Assembly: GCF_000208865.1 (NCBI RefSeq)
Contig: NC_018387.1
Location: 868,001 to 932,000, forward strand
Source: Neospora caninum Liverpool
Lineage: Eukaryota; Apicomplexa; Conoidasida; Eucoccidiorida; Sarcocystidae
Reading direction: 5' to 3'
DNA length: 64,000 bases
In this document: in pieces, positions 22,652 to 34,831 of the stretch
Numbering within the stretch: the first letter of the stretch is position 1
How the letters are laid out: the number at the start of each line of letters is the position of its first letter
Translations under genes and position numbers: made by a program
The notes under the pieces: generated by a model
The model's database searches: none
The model's input: only the letters and a program-made list of their open reading frames with translations
What the model was told of the DNA's origin: nothing

Positions 22652-24974
22652 CGCGAGAGACAAAATGTCTGCGGGTATACCGACACTGCCGGCGTTCCTC
22701 CGCGAGCGCAAAACACGCGGAAACACACAGAGTGTCCCCTCGGCCCAGGCGAGGGAGAAGAGGCGCACACCGGAGACGAAACGCGCGGCTGACGGACGCC
22801 GGAGAGGCGGCGAGAGAAAGAGAGACTCTCTCGTTGACGTGGGCGGCGTGCCCGTCTCCGATCTTTCCACTGTTCGCTTCCCAAGGCGTGAGGGCGAAGG
22901 CGATGTGAAAGACGAGAGCGGAAAGGAGAGGATCTAGAGGCGGCGGAGGCGACAGAACCGCCGAGCGAAGAAGGCGAGTCAGGCACAGGGAAAGGAGAAA
23001 GAAGGCAGGCGAAAAGCCCTCGACAGCGGCATTGCGCAAGAAGAGGAGAATCAGGTAGAGGCAACCGCTCTCAAACTCCCGCTGTAGGCGACGCCCGGTC
23101 TAGACGAAAGACGGGAAGAAAGGCTTTCAGGGGGGGGGGGGGGGTTGCGGCAGAGAGACTGGGGTAGAGAGAAGGAGCGGCTGTCAGTGAAGGAGAGGAA
23201 TGGAGTCGGCCGGGATTCCGCGTCAGGGAAGGGGCATCTTGTGTCTCTGCGCGAGAGTGCTTTGCTGAACTTTTTTTTTGTTTTTACGATGCACAGACAG
23301 ACAGCGCATGTGTCACTCCTTTTACCGTGTAGCACAGCAGAGGCGCGCGGGGAAAAGAAGACGCCGGTGAAACCGAAACGCTGTGTCCCCCTTTGCCCCT
23401 CAAGCGCAGGGAAGGAACAGAAGGGACAGAAGACGTGGAGCCCAGAGATGAAGTAGCGTTCTTTTACTTTCTCCATACGCTTTTCAAAACCAAGACTACG
23501 TCGTTCCCACTGAAAATTGGTGTGAAACTCTTAACGTGCAAAGTGGCCGTGGTTTGCCCGCTGGGCTGGGCGGCCTGCGCTACCAATTTTTTCCCCTAGG
23601 ACTGCATGCAAAACGTTTTTCACGAGAGAGACTCCGTTTTTCTGAGGGAAGCCTCCCTGCGAAAAGTGGAACAGAGCCGACCACGAGACAAAGGCGAGAC
23701 CCGCTTTCTTCAGCTTCTCCAGAGGGGAGAACGCCTTTGTGGGACTGGCGAACTCGATGCACTAGTGTGCAAGCGCGACAAGCGTTTTTAGCGAATCTTA
23801 TTTTGTCGCGCACCACCGAAACAGATCGCGCGAAGGAGAAAAGCATGTACCTGCATAAGATCGTCTTTGTTGCTGTGTGTGGCGTGAGAAGAAACGCCGG
23901 GACAGAAACAAGGAAGAGAAACAAGATACGCACTTGACAAGGTACCCGACGCCATGCCTGTTCGCGCTCTGTAGGTCGCGAAGAAGGGACGATCTGGGAA
24001 AAGCGCCAAACGCGAACCAGGCAGACTGCCCCGCCTTCACACGCGGTATTCTGCGCTTCATATGAGTGCACCCCGCGTGCGTCTTTCAAACATCCCAGAA
24101 ATGGGCGTCGTCGTTTCGTCCTTCTCGACTTCTGCGACTGGAAGAGCCCCAGATGTTCTCGTTTGGTTCACGTCCACTTGGGCGTTTCCTCTGCCCGCTG
24201 CGCGCACGCAGCCAAAAAGGCCGGAAAAAGACGCGTGTCCCGAGTTTCGAAAAAGCGACGGCGTCTCCGATTCGAGCTAGTCACCTCGCAAGGAAGCGAA
24301 AGCAGAAGGAAAGAGGCTCAGGAAAATCTTACTGGGAATAGCCACGGTGGCTGTCGCTGCCGAAACTGCCCGCGTTCCGGCCTTTCCACAGGGAAGAGCG
24401 CCTGTCCTTGGAAGTCCATGGACCTGCGCGAAGAGGACAGGCGAGGAAGGTGAAGGAAAGCGAGGGATGGAGAGCACTCGAGAGGAAAAGAAGAAACGCC
24501 AGCACACAGCGGAAATAACGAAACGGATAGGAGAAGACAGCAGAAAATGGAACGACCTAGAGAGCAAGACACACGGGCGAAACCGGAGAATCAGCGTTAA
24601 GAGACACGCAAGGAAACCGAAGGCACCCCGATCGGTGTGTGCATGCACAACGCGTGTATAACTGTGGAAACAGCGAGAAGTCAGAAGAAGCGTTGCCATA
24701 GTTCGCTTTCTTCTCTGCGTTCTCTCCCAGTGTGAACACGGAGAACTGAAGGAGTGACGAGCCGGCGGCTCTCCAGCTACAAGATCGCACAGCGCACCGT
24801 CGAAACACTGTCAGCGTTTTCTCGGTTGTGGGGTGCCGGAAAGGGGTGTTTCAGAAAGAAGCTGTCCGACCGAAGCTGTTCACAATCGCCCTGTCCTTCC
24901 CGCCCTTGGTTTCTGCCTCGTTCTCTCCCTCTGCCCGCTCTGAGCCTGCTGTCGTCCTCTTTGCCGCTGCTTCG
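22652..24974. other. Convergent intergenic region
   Basis: About 2.3 kb between the STEEP1-like stop and the helicase stop, presumably both 3' UTRs. It includes a homopolymer of about 15 G at 23130-23144. On the minus strand just past the helicase stop (about 24875-24973) another frame stays open with an acidic/basic composition, so the helicase C-terminus may extend here by splicing or frameshift. Otherwise no supported gene. Confidence 0.5.
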
Positions 24975-27900
24975 TCACGTTATCGGCGTGCGCCTTCTGC
25001 CGTCGGTCAGTCTCACTTGTGTGGCGGCCTCGATGGTTCCCTGCGCGCCTCTCGCTGTTTCGAGACGAAAACGTTTCCTGAACATCGTACCTTTTCTGGA
25101 GCCGTCGAAGTCGCTGCCGCTACGCCGATACCTGCTGGTGCTCGAGCCTCCGCGGCCGAAAAAATGAGGCAGGTTCCGCTCTCCGGCGTTCTCGTTGACG
25201 AGCGGAGTCAGCAGGTGCTCGGCCCTCGACATTGCCACTACTCTCACGTGCTCAGCCTGAAAACACAAAGACGTCCTTTCATTGCTCTTAAACGACGAGA
25301 CGGCCACTGTCGCACATCTGACTCTTTGTCTCCCGCTATGCACCTATACATATATACCTATATATATATATATATATAATGCATGCGTGTGCGCGCGCCT
25401 CCACACAATGACATGCGTACAACCTACACTTGACCCGTGTGGTGAAGTCAGTGTGCGCCTCTGTGGTTTCCGGATGAGCGCGGCTGGTGTGAACAAAGAA
25501 AAGGACTTTTTTTTTGTCCCGAGTTCCACCGGATGTCACAGATCTTAGCGTTTTCACTCGTTTGCGTACACACACACAGACGGACATCTATGTCCTCTCT
25601 GCAGGTCGGATTGTACGCGTGGAGGCCTGCGCACGATGTGCTCTGTCTCCTTTATCCACAACTACGTTTTCTTCCGAGCCGAAACTGATGTACGACACGG
25701 CCACCCATCTCCGCTTTGAGGGAAACACGAACAGGATCGGGTGTTCCCTGTGTATGAGTGCATGTGCACTTCTTCTCCCACGCAACGCAGACGCATTTGC
25801 TCGCCTTTCGTGACTTACGCGAGCTCGGGTTTTGAAGGCCTTCAGGAAGCCAGCGCCGATCTCCACCGGTAGGTCGAAGTAGGCAACGCTGAAAAAGAAG
25901 AATTTCGGTGCACGCGCAGAAGGAATCTCCAAAAAGTACGCAGGCAGCCCAGTGCCCCCAGAGTGAAAATGTATGCAGACGCGGGAAAGGAGATACGTAG
26001 ATAGGCACGTATGCATGTATAGCTTTACTATGCTTACTGCAAACACGCATTCGTAAAGATGCAGATGGACCTCGATACGAATGTGTAGACGTGCCTGCCT
26101 TGATATGCAGTTTTCTCGTCTCTCCACCTTTAGTGGATAAGCGTGTGTACAGGCGCCGTACACACACAGAGAGGTGGGTGCCTGTCTCCAACCCCCAAGT
26201 TTTCCCCATATTGCATGCCATGGCGCATATCAGGCATCAAACGACGCGCAAACACGGTTTTTTCAGGGAGAATGCGCAGCAGGCACAATCGAGGTCTCAG
26301 CAGCTTCAATGTGTGCAGCACTGTCTCTGCTGGACAGGTGAAAAGGAGGATCGAGAGGAACAAGCGAGGGACACGCGAGTCGCAACTGCAAGGAGCTCCA
26401 ATTATTTCTTTCTTCCTCAGTCTCCTCTCCGCACCGGCGGTCAGCTGCACTCTGGCGGATCTCGCCAAGGGTCGGCGGCAGTTCGACGCCCAAATCTTCC
26501 GCTACCGCGCGGATCCTGCAGCAAACACACGCCAGAAAACTCGACAGGGCGCATACAGGAGGCGACCAAACTGCCAGCATCGAATTCACTGCATCCGACC
26601 GCGCGCAACACCAGCCGACTTTCACTCCGATGCGAACAGCCGAGCTCGCGGATACACACATAGAGGGCCGCACACATGTGTTGTGTCTCCTATCATGCAG
26701 TCAATTACTCTACCTTCTGTCTATATCTGAATCAGTGTACATGCACACAGGCTTGCAGCTGCAACGGTATATGAACTCTGACGCTCTCGGTTGCTCACTG
26801 AGCCGAAGCGTGGGCGCCTCTCTCGCCGTCTTGCCTCTGTGTACCTATTGCCGATTCCTGCGTTTTGACTCCATCATGTGGATAGGGTCAATCCACCGGC
26901 CGAAAGAAAAAAGAAGCAGTTTTTACATGGATATGCTTCTATGCATACATGCGTATGCATTCATATCTGCATTTATATATATATATATATATATGCCGCT
27001 GTGTACGCATATGTGGATAGATGTCTACGTGTATCTATGCATGCGTAAATACACGTGAAGATACACAAGTATGTGTATGTATTCAAATGGGGGTTGGTGA
27101 GGGGGACCGCTTTCGTGTGGCAGCGAGGAGAGGTCTTTGCTCGGCGGGGCGTGTTGTTTCTCACCAGTAATAAATGTCGTTCGGAGACTTCCAGTCGCGC
27201 TGGCGGTTTGTGAAGAGAACTGTAAGCTGTGCCGCCATGCCGGTGAGCAGCGACCGCTGAGGCAGAGTCTAGCGAAGAACGGGCGGAGAGCGGCAGTGAA
27301 CAAACAGTTGAAAAGCGCGGGAAAGCCTTGCGAAACGTCCAGCATGCACACGCGGGCACAGGAGCAAGGACGCACGAGAAAAAAACCAAGCCTAACGCAC
27401 CCGACGCCCACAGGAAGGTTGAAGAGGGCCGCACACAGCGGAGGCTGCAGCCAGCCTCTGAAAAGACGAAAACGTGGAAAAGTAGCAGGAAACTCACTCG
27501 AGAAATGCTCCGGTCGTCCGCGGTCCAGGCGCAACAAGGACACGTGAACAAAGGGAAGAGAAGGAAGAGAGAGAACGACACAGAAGCGAAAGTTTTTCTG
27601 GGTCTTCGGCGTCGCCGTACCTTCATATTCGCGGCAGCTGCAAGAGCGCGGGCGACGATCTCAACAGCCGACACGCCGTAGAGGTCTCCTCGACGAAGCA
27701 GGTCTTCCGCGGCGGGGCGGAAGAAGGGGAGAACCGAGGGAGAAATTGAATCGAGTAAGCGACTCGCCGTGTTGGCCTGCAGAGGACGCGGCCCAGCGAG
27801 AGAGAGCGAGAGACAAGAAGGGCGAAGCGGGGTGAGGAGAGTGTACGCACCTCGCAAAGAAGGGCCGCCCACGGAGGGACAGACGACCGAGAAGACAGGC

Positions 27901-30900
27901 ACAAGGATGAGAAGAGCAAGAGGGAGAAGAGCAAGAGGGAGAAGAGCAAGAGGGAGAAGAACAGGAGAGATAAGAACAGGAGGGAGAAGAACTGGAGGGA
28001 GAAGAACAAGAGGGAGAAGAACTGGAGGGAGAAGAACAAGAGGGAGAAGAACAAGAGGGAGAAGAACAAGAGGGAGAAGAACTAGAGGGAGAAGAACAAG
28101 AGGAGGAAGAACAAGAGACGCACCAGGTATAGAGGACGGCTGAGCACAGAGGAAAAAGCCAAGGATCAGAAGAGCGACGAAAAAACGAAGCGAGGTGAGA
28201 GACCGAACAGAAAGGAGGAAAGCATGCGACGCTGCGCCAAAACCGGAAGTGGATAGTGTGTCCGTGTGAATGGCAACAACCAAGAGATTTCCGTGTTCCG
28301 TTCTCACTCCAGATTTCAGGACGGCGTTGGGAGAAGGCAGGTGAATGAAGGAAAACCTGAAGCGTTTGAAGCACAGACGCACACCAGCGTCTCCGCTTGA
28401 TGTCCAGAGAGGCAGGCTTGCCCGCCGCACGCTTTGCCCGTAGCCTTCCCCACGAAGGCTGTTTTCTTCTTAGTCGCCCCCGCTTTTCTGAGACACCTGC
28501 CCTGGCTTCAGTTCCTGCCGCGACGCTTAGAATCCGACTGGGAGTGCGGGGCGTGACTGCGCCCCGTTTCGCCGCTCTGCCTGGCCTGGCCCGGCTTTGC
28601 CGCGTTTCCTCGTCGACCTCCCCACAGCGCCGATGCCTTCAACTCCCCGGAGCCTGTGTCTGCCCGCAGCGGTCTTACGCCCCGCCAGTCGCGCCATCGC
28701 TTGCTCTCTCTCTCTCTCTCGCCTCTCTGTCCCAATTCGCATCTCACTTGAATCCGCATGCGCGCTCAAGCCTCTCCAGATCGGCCACTTCCTGCGGCGA
28801 CACGAGGACGAGAGACTTTCCCGCGCGGCCGGCTCGGCCCGTTCGCCCGCTTCGATGGATGTAGGTGTCGGCGTCGGTTGGCACCCCGCAGTGAATCACC
28901 TGGCGAAAACATCCGACCACAAAAACGAGGGCCTACGCGCGCCGAGCCGCCGACGCGAACCGGAAGCACGCACAGCGGAGTGGAAGGCGACCGCGCGACA
29001 GAGAAAGCGCAGCGACTGGAAGAGCCACCCACTTCACAAAGCACTCCGCAGGGATGCCAGGGAAGCGCATCGAGAGAACTGAGGAGACGGAGAAACCGTT
29101 CAGCGGCCACGACACACGGGCGACGAGACCGCAACCCACCAAGCCGGCGCTTCAGCCTCGGGTGCTCGGCGTCGATCGCCGGCGAGGGCAGGGAAGATGA
29201 CAGCCTCGCCTTTCTTGGGAAACGCGTCTTCTCCAACCCTTTGATGAGAGGTTTCGCACGCGCCCCCGTGGAGGCACGGGGCAGTTTTTCCGGCCTCTTT
29301 TGGGAGATGCCCCGCCCGACTTTCCCCCATCGTCTTTTTCTCCCCTCGCTGTCGTCCGTGGGCATCCCTAGCTCTCTCGGCTTCGTCCACACTCGCTTCA
29401 GTTCTCATCGGCTGGCCGACGCCACCCAGCCGCGCACCCATGTTTCCGGAATCGCTTACGAGGTCGACGCTGTCTACGTCAATTCCGCGGGCAGCGACAT
29501 CTGTGGCGATGAGCACTTTGTAGCGACCTGTGGAGACACCCGGCAGGACAGGACACCGTTTGCGCTGAGAGCCTCGTCCCATCTCAGGTCGCGGGCATGA
29601 GAAGCCATCGGTCCTTCAATCGCATTCTACATCTGAATGCACAGATGGATTTCTCGCAGTCCATCGATATCTATGCCGATTCGTGGAACGATCTGTCAAT
29701 CCCTCTACGTATCTGCGTAGATGTACTTGTCACGTCTGCTGCCTCGACACACAGCTTCGAGATGTATCTCTAGACACTGAACTGAACGCCTTCGTGTCTG
29801 GGTTAAAGGCGTTTCGTCGTGCTCTTTTCTGTCCTCACGGCGACGCCTTTGGACGCGCCTCCTGCGTGGAGCGGCAAACGCGGAAGCGCGCGTGCGTGTC
29901 GCGCCGCGCCTCCACGACACATCCACGAGACATGCACCAGCATGGACGAGTGGAAAATGCCGTTTTTTGTTCATGCTCGGCTCACCTCTGCGGAAGCCTT
30001 CCATGACTGCCTGACGGGTTTCCTGCCCGATGTCGCCGTGGAGGACACTCGCGCCGATTTTCTCAAAGTCGGCCGCGTTTGCGAGCGCGTCCGCGTCCGC
30101 TTTGGTCGGCACGAAAATGATTGCCTGTTTCCCGCTCGCCGACTCCGCGAGAATGAGATCCTGGAGCAGCGGAGCTGCCGCCGCTGTGGGGCTGCTGCCA
30201 CGACCGGACCAGGGGGCGACTCGGCCGTGGGAAGACGCCGCGAGGGCCGGCAGGCGGACGGCGAGGTGCGAGACCGTCGTGGACGTTCTGAAGGAGTCAG
30301 CGACACGCGAAAAGAGCACGGAAAAAGCAGAACATGGAGCGCTCATCACCCTGCATAGTACCGGTTTCGAGCCGGCAGCTTGCGCATGTGGACAGATCAA
30401 CCAAGGCTGCGCAGAAGCAGAAGGCGGGCGGGAGATTGCGCGAGCACGCAACGTGGCCAAGAGGCGGGCGGCGCCGCGCTGTGCGCAAAAACAGCGGCGA
30501 AGGGTGCCTGTTCTCAGGCGCGGTGGCTTTATCGCTGCGGCGACGAACTTATACGTGCCAGGGAAGAGTCGTCCGCACTCCGCCGGGGACGGATTGCTTT
30601 CTGCAACGCGGCTCCGCATCCCGTTCAGCGAGGCAAGTGAGACGCCTACCTCAGCTTGCGTTCCGCGAGAATGTCGATGTGCTTCGGATTCCTCAAGTAC
30701 GCGCCGGCGACGTCTTTCACCCAGTCAGGCGTGGTCGCGGAGAAGAGAATCACCTGGACGTTGAAAGGGTTTTCCTTCACTTTCTGCAGGATTTTCTCCA
30801 CGTCGGCAGCAAAGCCCAGCTTGAGCATTTCGTCGGCCTCGTCCAGAACGACGTGGCGCACCGACGAAAGGCTGGCCGAGACGCAGAAAGGCAAGAAACA

Positions 30901-31624
30901 CACAGTGGCAGGTGACCAAAAGCAGGCGACCTCGCGTGCGTTCCTACCCGAAACACGAGAGCTGACTGCTGCGCCGACAAGGCGTCGCACAGGCAGATAC
31001 GCACTTAAACACTTTCAACTGTGTCGACTTTTTCAAGCGCGGAGCTCCGTCTCTCGAGTTCTACAGGCCTGCGCTTAGCTTTTTCGTGTCTGGATCCCTC
31101 CTCGGCGGCACAGGACACCCCGTGACACGCCCCTCGCTGCTTTCCGTCCGTCGCCCTCTCCCTCCGCTGTTTCTTGGCTTCCTCCCCGTTCCTCTTTCTT
31201 ACTCAACGTCTTGCTGGGGAGTCTCGCGGCCTTCGTTGAGACCCATCAAGTCGAGCAGCCGGCCTGGCGTCGCTATGAGGACGTCCAGGCGCCCCGAATC
31301 TCTCTGGTCGTCTCTCTGTCTGCGTCTTCCGAGCGGAGACACGTCCCCTGCGAAGCCTGGAGACGCCCCCGGCCGGCTCCGGCGTTGTTTTTCGCGCCGC
31401 AAGTGACGCAGTTGCGACTCCACCGGAACTCCTCCGTACACGCAGAACGAGGAGAGGTCCAGGGCGTCGCCAAGCCGCTCCACTTCCTGGGCGACTTGCC
31501 GGGCGAGTTCCCCTGAAAACAAAAAATGAGGCCAGCTCCCAGAGCAGAAAAAATGCCTGCCGCATGCGTGCGTATGAGAAAGAGGCACACACACACATCT
31601 GCACGTATATACGCATGTATACGC

Positions 31625-31667
<43 letters not shown>

Positions 31668-34600
31668 GGAAGCCCAAGGCGTTGATGCATGCGTACATTC
31701 AGTGTGCAAACACAGACGGCCGTATACGCCCCGGCGATCCCCATACACATATAGATATATAGACAAATAGTTACATACACAGATATATATATATATATAA
31801 ACACAGCTGTTTAGGGCATTTCCTTCATTCCTATGGCCTCGGTTTTTCTCGTGCGCCTGGAAGCACATGTTCCTTTGAAATCGCGTCAGGTGAGTATTCC
31901 CTGTGACCGCCCGAACCCTGTATGCCGTTGCTGCATCTCCGAAATGGAAACGAAACAGATCCCGGCCCAGTGTCTCAGAGATCGCCCACGAGTCGGTTCG
32001 AGGACCAACACTCTTGGCTGCTCGTAGAAGTCGCTGTCTCTCCGTCTGAGTTCTTTCTCAGCTGCGTCTTCGCCTGGCAAGTCTCCAGCGAAATCTCTCT
32101 CCATATCGCGTCGTTCTCTCTCCATCAGCGGCAGGGCGAAGCCGATTGTTTTTCCACTCCCAGTTTCGCTCCGAGCAACGACATCGCGGCCATCAAACAG
32201 TACGTCGTAGCTTTCACTCTGAGCAGCCAGGATACACGGGCGGAAGCAAGAAACCTTGCGGCATGCAGCGAGCGCACACACAGTTCGTGCTCGGTGCGAA
32301 CCTCGTTCACTGCGTTGGTTTTCATCGTGTCTCCGACCAGTTCCACAGGATCCCTTGAGCTCGTGTCTCCCTGCAGAGACTGAGGAACCTGATCCGATCC
32401 GCTACCTGTTAACTTCCGTAAATGGTCCATCGTTTAGCCAGAACAGTTTGCCTGGCTCAAGCCCAAGGGTTCCCTTTTTGAAAATCTCTCTGCTGCTGCC
32501 GCGTTTTGCCTCACTTGGATCGGCGTCATAGCGGTTATGCCCCGCGCTTGCAGAGCCTCCACAGTTGCCGAAGAAATCTTCTGAGGGAAAAAACGCGAGC
32601 GAATGGTAACGAAGAGGATGGAACGCGAACGCGCCAGTGTGAGAGTAAATCCCTCGAGGCTGCATGTGCTGCCTAGCGAAGAAACCTTGAGGCGACACGC
32701 CAAGGGACGACAAGAGAGCAGAGACGAATTCCCCCCCCCCCCCCCCAAANNNNNNNNNNNNNNNNNNNNNNNNNNNNNNNNNNNNNNNNNNNNNNNNNNN
32801 NNNNNNNNNNNNNNNNNNNNNNNNNNNNNNNNNNNNNNNNNNNNNNNNNTCCCCCCCCCCCCGCAGGCAAGATAGAAGAGAAGACCACTGGAGACGGGAC
32901 GCGCAAGAACGCGTGAGAGATGGACACGAGCCTTGCATCGAAAGATTGCGGTCTCGGACTGAAAAGTTGAACACACGCAGGAGGGGTCTGTCCAGTCTCC
33001 CAGCGTCTCGGGGCTGGGTGTTCGGTCCAGCACAGACCTTAGCTTCTAAAGAGACAGCAATCCAAGCGGGGAGGCGAGCGCGAGAGACAGCGCCCGTTGC
33101 GCGCTGGGGACCGCACTCTCCACTGTGTGCAGAGATTCACGTCGGAGAAAGAACGGGGTTCTCGACGCCGTCGCTCTGGCGTTTTGCGAGTGCGTACCGG
33201 ATGCAGAGACGCAAACAGTTTGCTGGTTGTCGAGGCTAAGGATCGCGCGACCGCCGCAGCTGCCGCCTGCGAGAGAACGAAAAATGAGAAACAGCCTTGA
33301 GTCGAGGAGAGCGCTCCCGTCCCGGCGCAACTGGAGGCGAGAGCGAGAGCAGAGCAGCAGAGCCGTGGGAAAACGGCGAGGAGGGGAGCGAGAGCGCGCT
33401 TGAAACGTGAACAACACACGAGGACGCAGGCGAGAAAGAGAAAGGTGCCAGGGAAACAGCGAAGCAGAAAACGACGAGCGAAGACCGGGAGAAGCGCACA
33501 GACGCGGAGTGGAGCCCAAAGAGACCGGAAAGAGGCGAGGACGAGGAAGACGGAAACAGTAGAGGAGCGACGACGCGCGTCCGTGTTGTGCGCCCAGTTG
33601 CGCTTCCACATCTTACGTTTTTCTGTCGGGCTTCTTCTTCTTCCGGGAAAAGGAACGTCAGGGTCGCGTCCTCTTCCGGTATTTCCCCTTGTCGCGCTTC
33701 GTCTGTTCCTTGTTCCTTCGGCTTCTTGCGTCTCGGTGCGTCTGGGCCATCCGCGCTGTCTCCGTCGCGCAGACCTGGTCCACGTTTCCCCGCGGACTTC
33801 GCCTCAGACGGCTTGGCTGCGGACTTGTCTCGGCCTGCCGCGCTCGCTGCGGATTTTGCGTCTGCGATGTCTCTTTCCCCCTCTTCAGTTGAGCGAGGTT
33901 CCTCCTGCAGAGAGACGAGAGACGCGTCGCTCCAGTAGTCGCCTTCTTCTTCCTCCGTAGATGCACTGAAGGGTGCGTCTCCAAAAGAGACCGCACTGGA
34001 TTCGCCGTCTTTGGCGGCCGAACGGCGGCTGTCAAGGCCGTCGCATGCCCCGCTTCTGCGTTCTGCGTTGTCAGCTGCGGAGACACTGGCGTCCAGTGAA
34101 CGTTCGGCTTCCGGACGCGCTTCCTCGCCGAAGGCACCCTCTGAATCGTTCTCGACATGGAGGTCGCGTTGCGGGTCTTCCCCCTTTTCGGCAAAGAGGC
34201 GGGTTGGCGAGGAAACTGAGAGCTCCGCGCTTCGGAGATGACGCGACGCATGCGCGGCTCCGGAATCCTCGCACGTCGAGCGCTGAGGAGCGAAGAAGGA
34301 GAGAGACTCTATGGCGGGAGACGGACGGCGCAAAGCGGACGCCGGACAGAGAGACTGAGCAGAAGTGGGTTGGTTGCAAGACGCGAGGAAGGGAGCGAAC
34401 AGAGGCCACGCCCGAGGCGGGGAGAAAGAAGAGGCGAAGAGGGGAGAAACAAACGCACACGAGGAGGCGCAGACAGGGGACGGAGCGCCGACCACGCTGC
34501 GGAAGAAGGTAGAGGACCGGTTCGTGCGGGAAGGCAGGCATCCGCCTGGCTCGGTTCTTGAGGCGGCGGCCGAGATGCGTGCAGGCGACTCCGCGCAGAT

Positions 34601-34831
34601 GGGACCAGACGAGCAGCGAGAAGGACGCGAGAAGGGTGAAACAGAGGGAGGAGACAGAGGCAGAATCGGACGCAGCAGAGAAGACCAGGGAGCGGGAGAC
34701 TGACGCGGAGGGCGTGCACGGCTGTCAGGGAAGGCCGTGCGCGCCGAAGCCCCCAAAAGAGAAAACGCGAGCGCGAGGAGGGCGAGGCGAAGGTAGAGAG
34801 CGAGCGACCGAAGAAGTCGGTTCTGGTCCAT
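24975..34831 (-). CDS. DEAD-box RNA helicase with GUCT domain, apicoplast-type leader (RH3/DDX21 class)
   Basis: ATP-dependent RNA helicase. Fourteen exons, all in phase: 34831-33617, 32580-32515, 32218-31990, 31512-31203, 30871-30650, 30287-29986, 29527-29460, 28899-28748, 28356-28308, 27776-27621, 27256-27165, 26515-26435, 25888-25819, 25256-24975; 1097 aa. Motifs in order: Q motif (TPIQ, about 424-427), I (SETGSGKT, 444-451), Ia (PTRELA), Ib (TPGR), II (DEAD, 617-620), III (SAT, 651-653), V ([10 protein letters not shown]), VI (HRSGRTGR, 819-826). A GUCT domain follows (RLLDSI about 875; VAYFDLP 982-988). The GUCT class includes nucleolar DDX21 and plant chloroplast RH3, which acts in plastid rRNA maturation and splicing. 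The start at 34831 gives a signal peptide ([15 protein letters not shown]) followed by a Ser/Pro/Arg-rich stretch poor in acids, the bipartite pattern of apicoplast import. A further in-frame ATG at 35083 would bury the signal. The C-terminus after residue 1004 is less sure. One intron holds an assembly gap. Confidence 0.88.
27905..28115. repeat. Intronic 15-bp minisatellite
   Basis: About 13 imperfect copies of a 15-base purine unit (of the type AGAGGGAGAAGAACA) in tandem, in the helicase intron between exons 28308-28356 and 27621-27776. Because 15 is a multiple of three, frames through it remain open and look like a repetitive protein on both strands. Splice phase shows it is intronic. Confidence 0.85.
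31628..31664. repeat. (TA)n microsatellite in helicase intron
   Basis: TA dinucleotide run of about 37 bases in the intron between helicase exons 31990-32218 and 31203-31512, flanked by repeated TACGCATGTA elements. Confidence 0.9.
32750..32849. other. Assembly gap of 100 N
   Basis: Exactly 100 undetermined bases, flanked on the left by about 16 C plus AAA and on the right by T plus about 12 C. The round number suggests a placeholder of unknown true size, probably caused by the poly-C tract. It falls in the first helicase intron, so the coding model is not broken, but a small exon could be hidden. Confidence 0.98.

Noticed and set aside
27620..28430. Hydrophobic-looking LLFFSL-type repeat protein on the minus strand.
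   Set aside because: Produced by the 15-bp minisatellite in an intron; the helicase exons on both sides join in phase without it.
28758..29600. Long plus-strand frame of about 280 codons.
   Set aside because: Antisense to helicase exons carrying motifs V and VI; no domain or independent splice structure.
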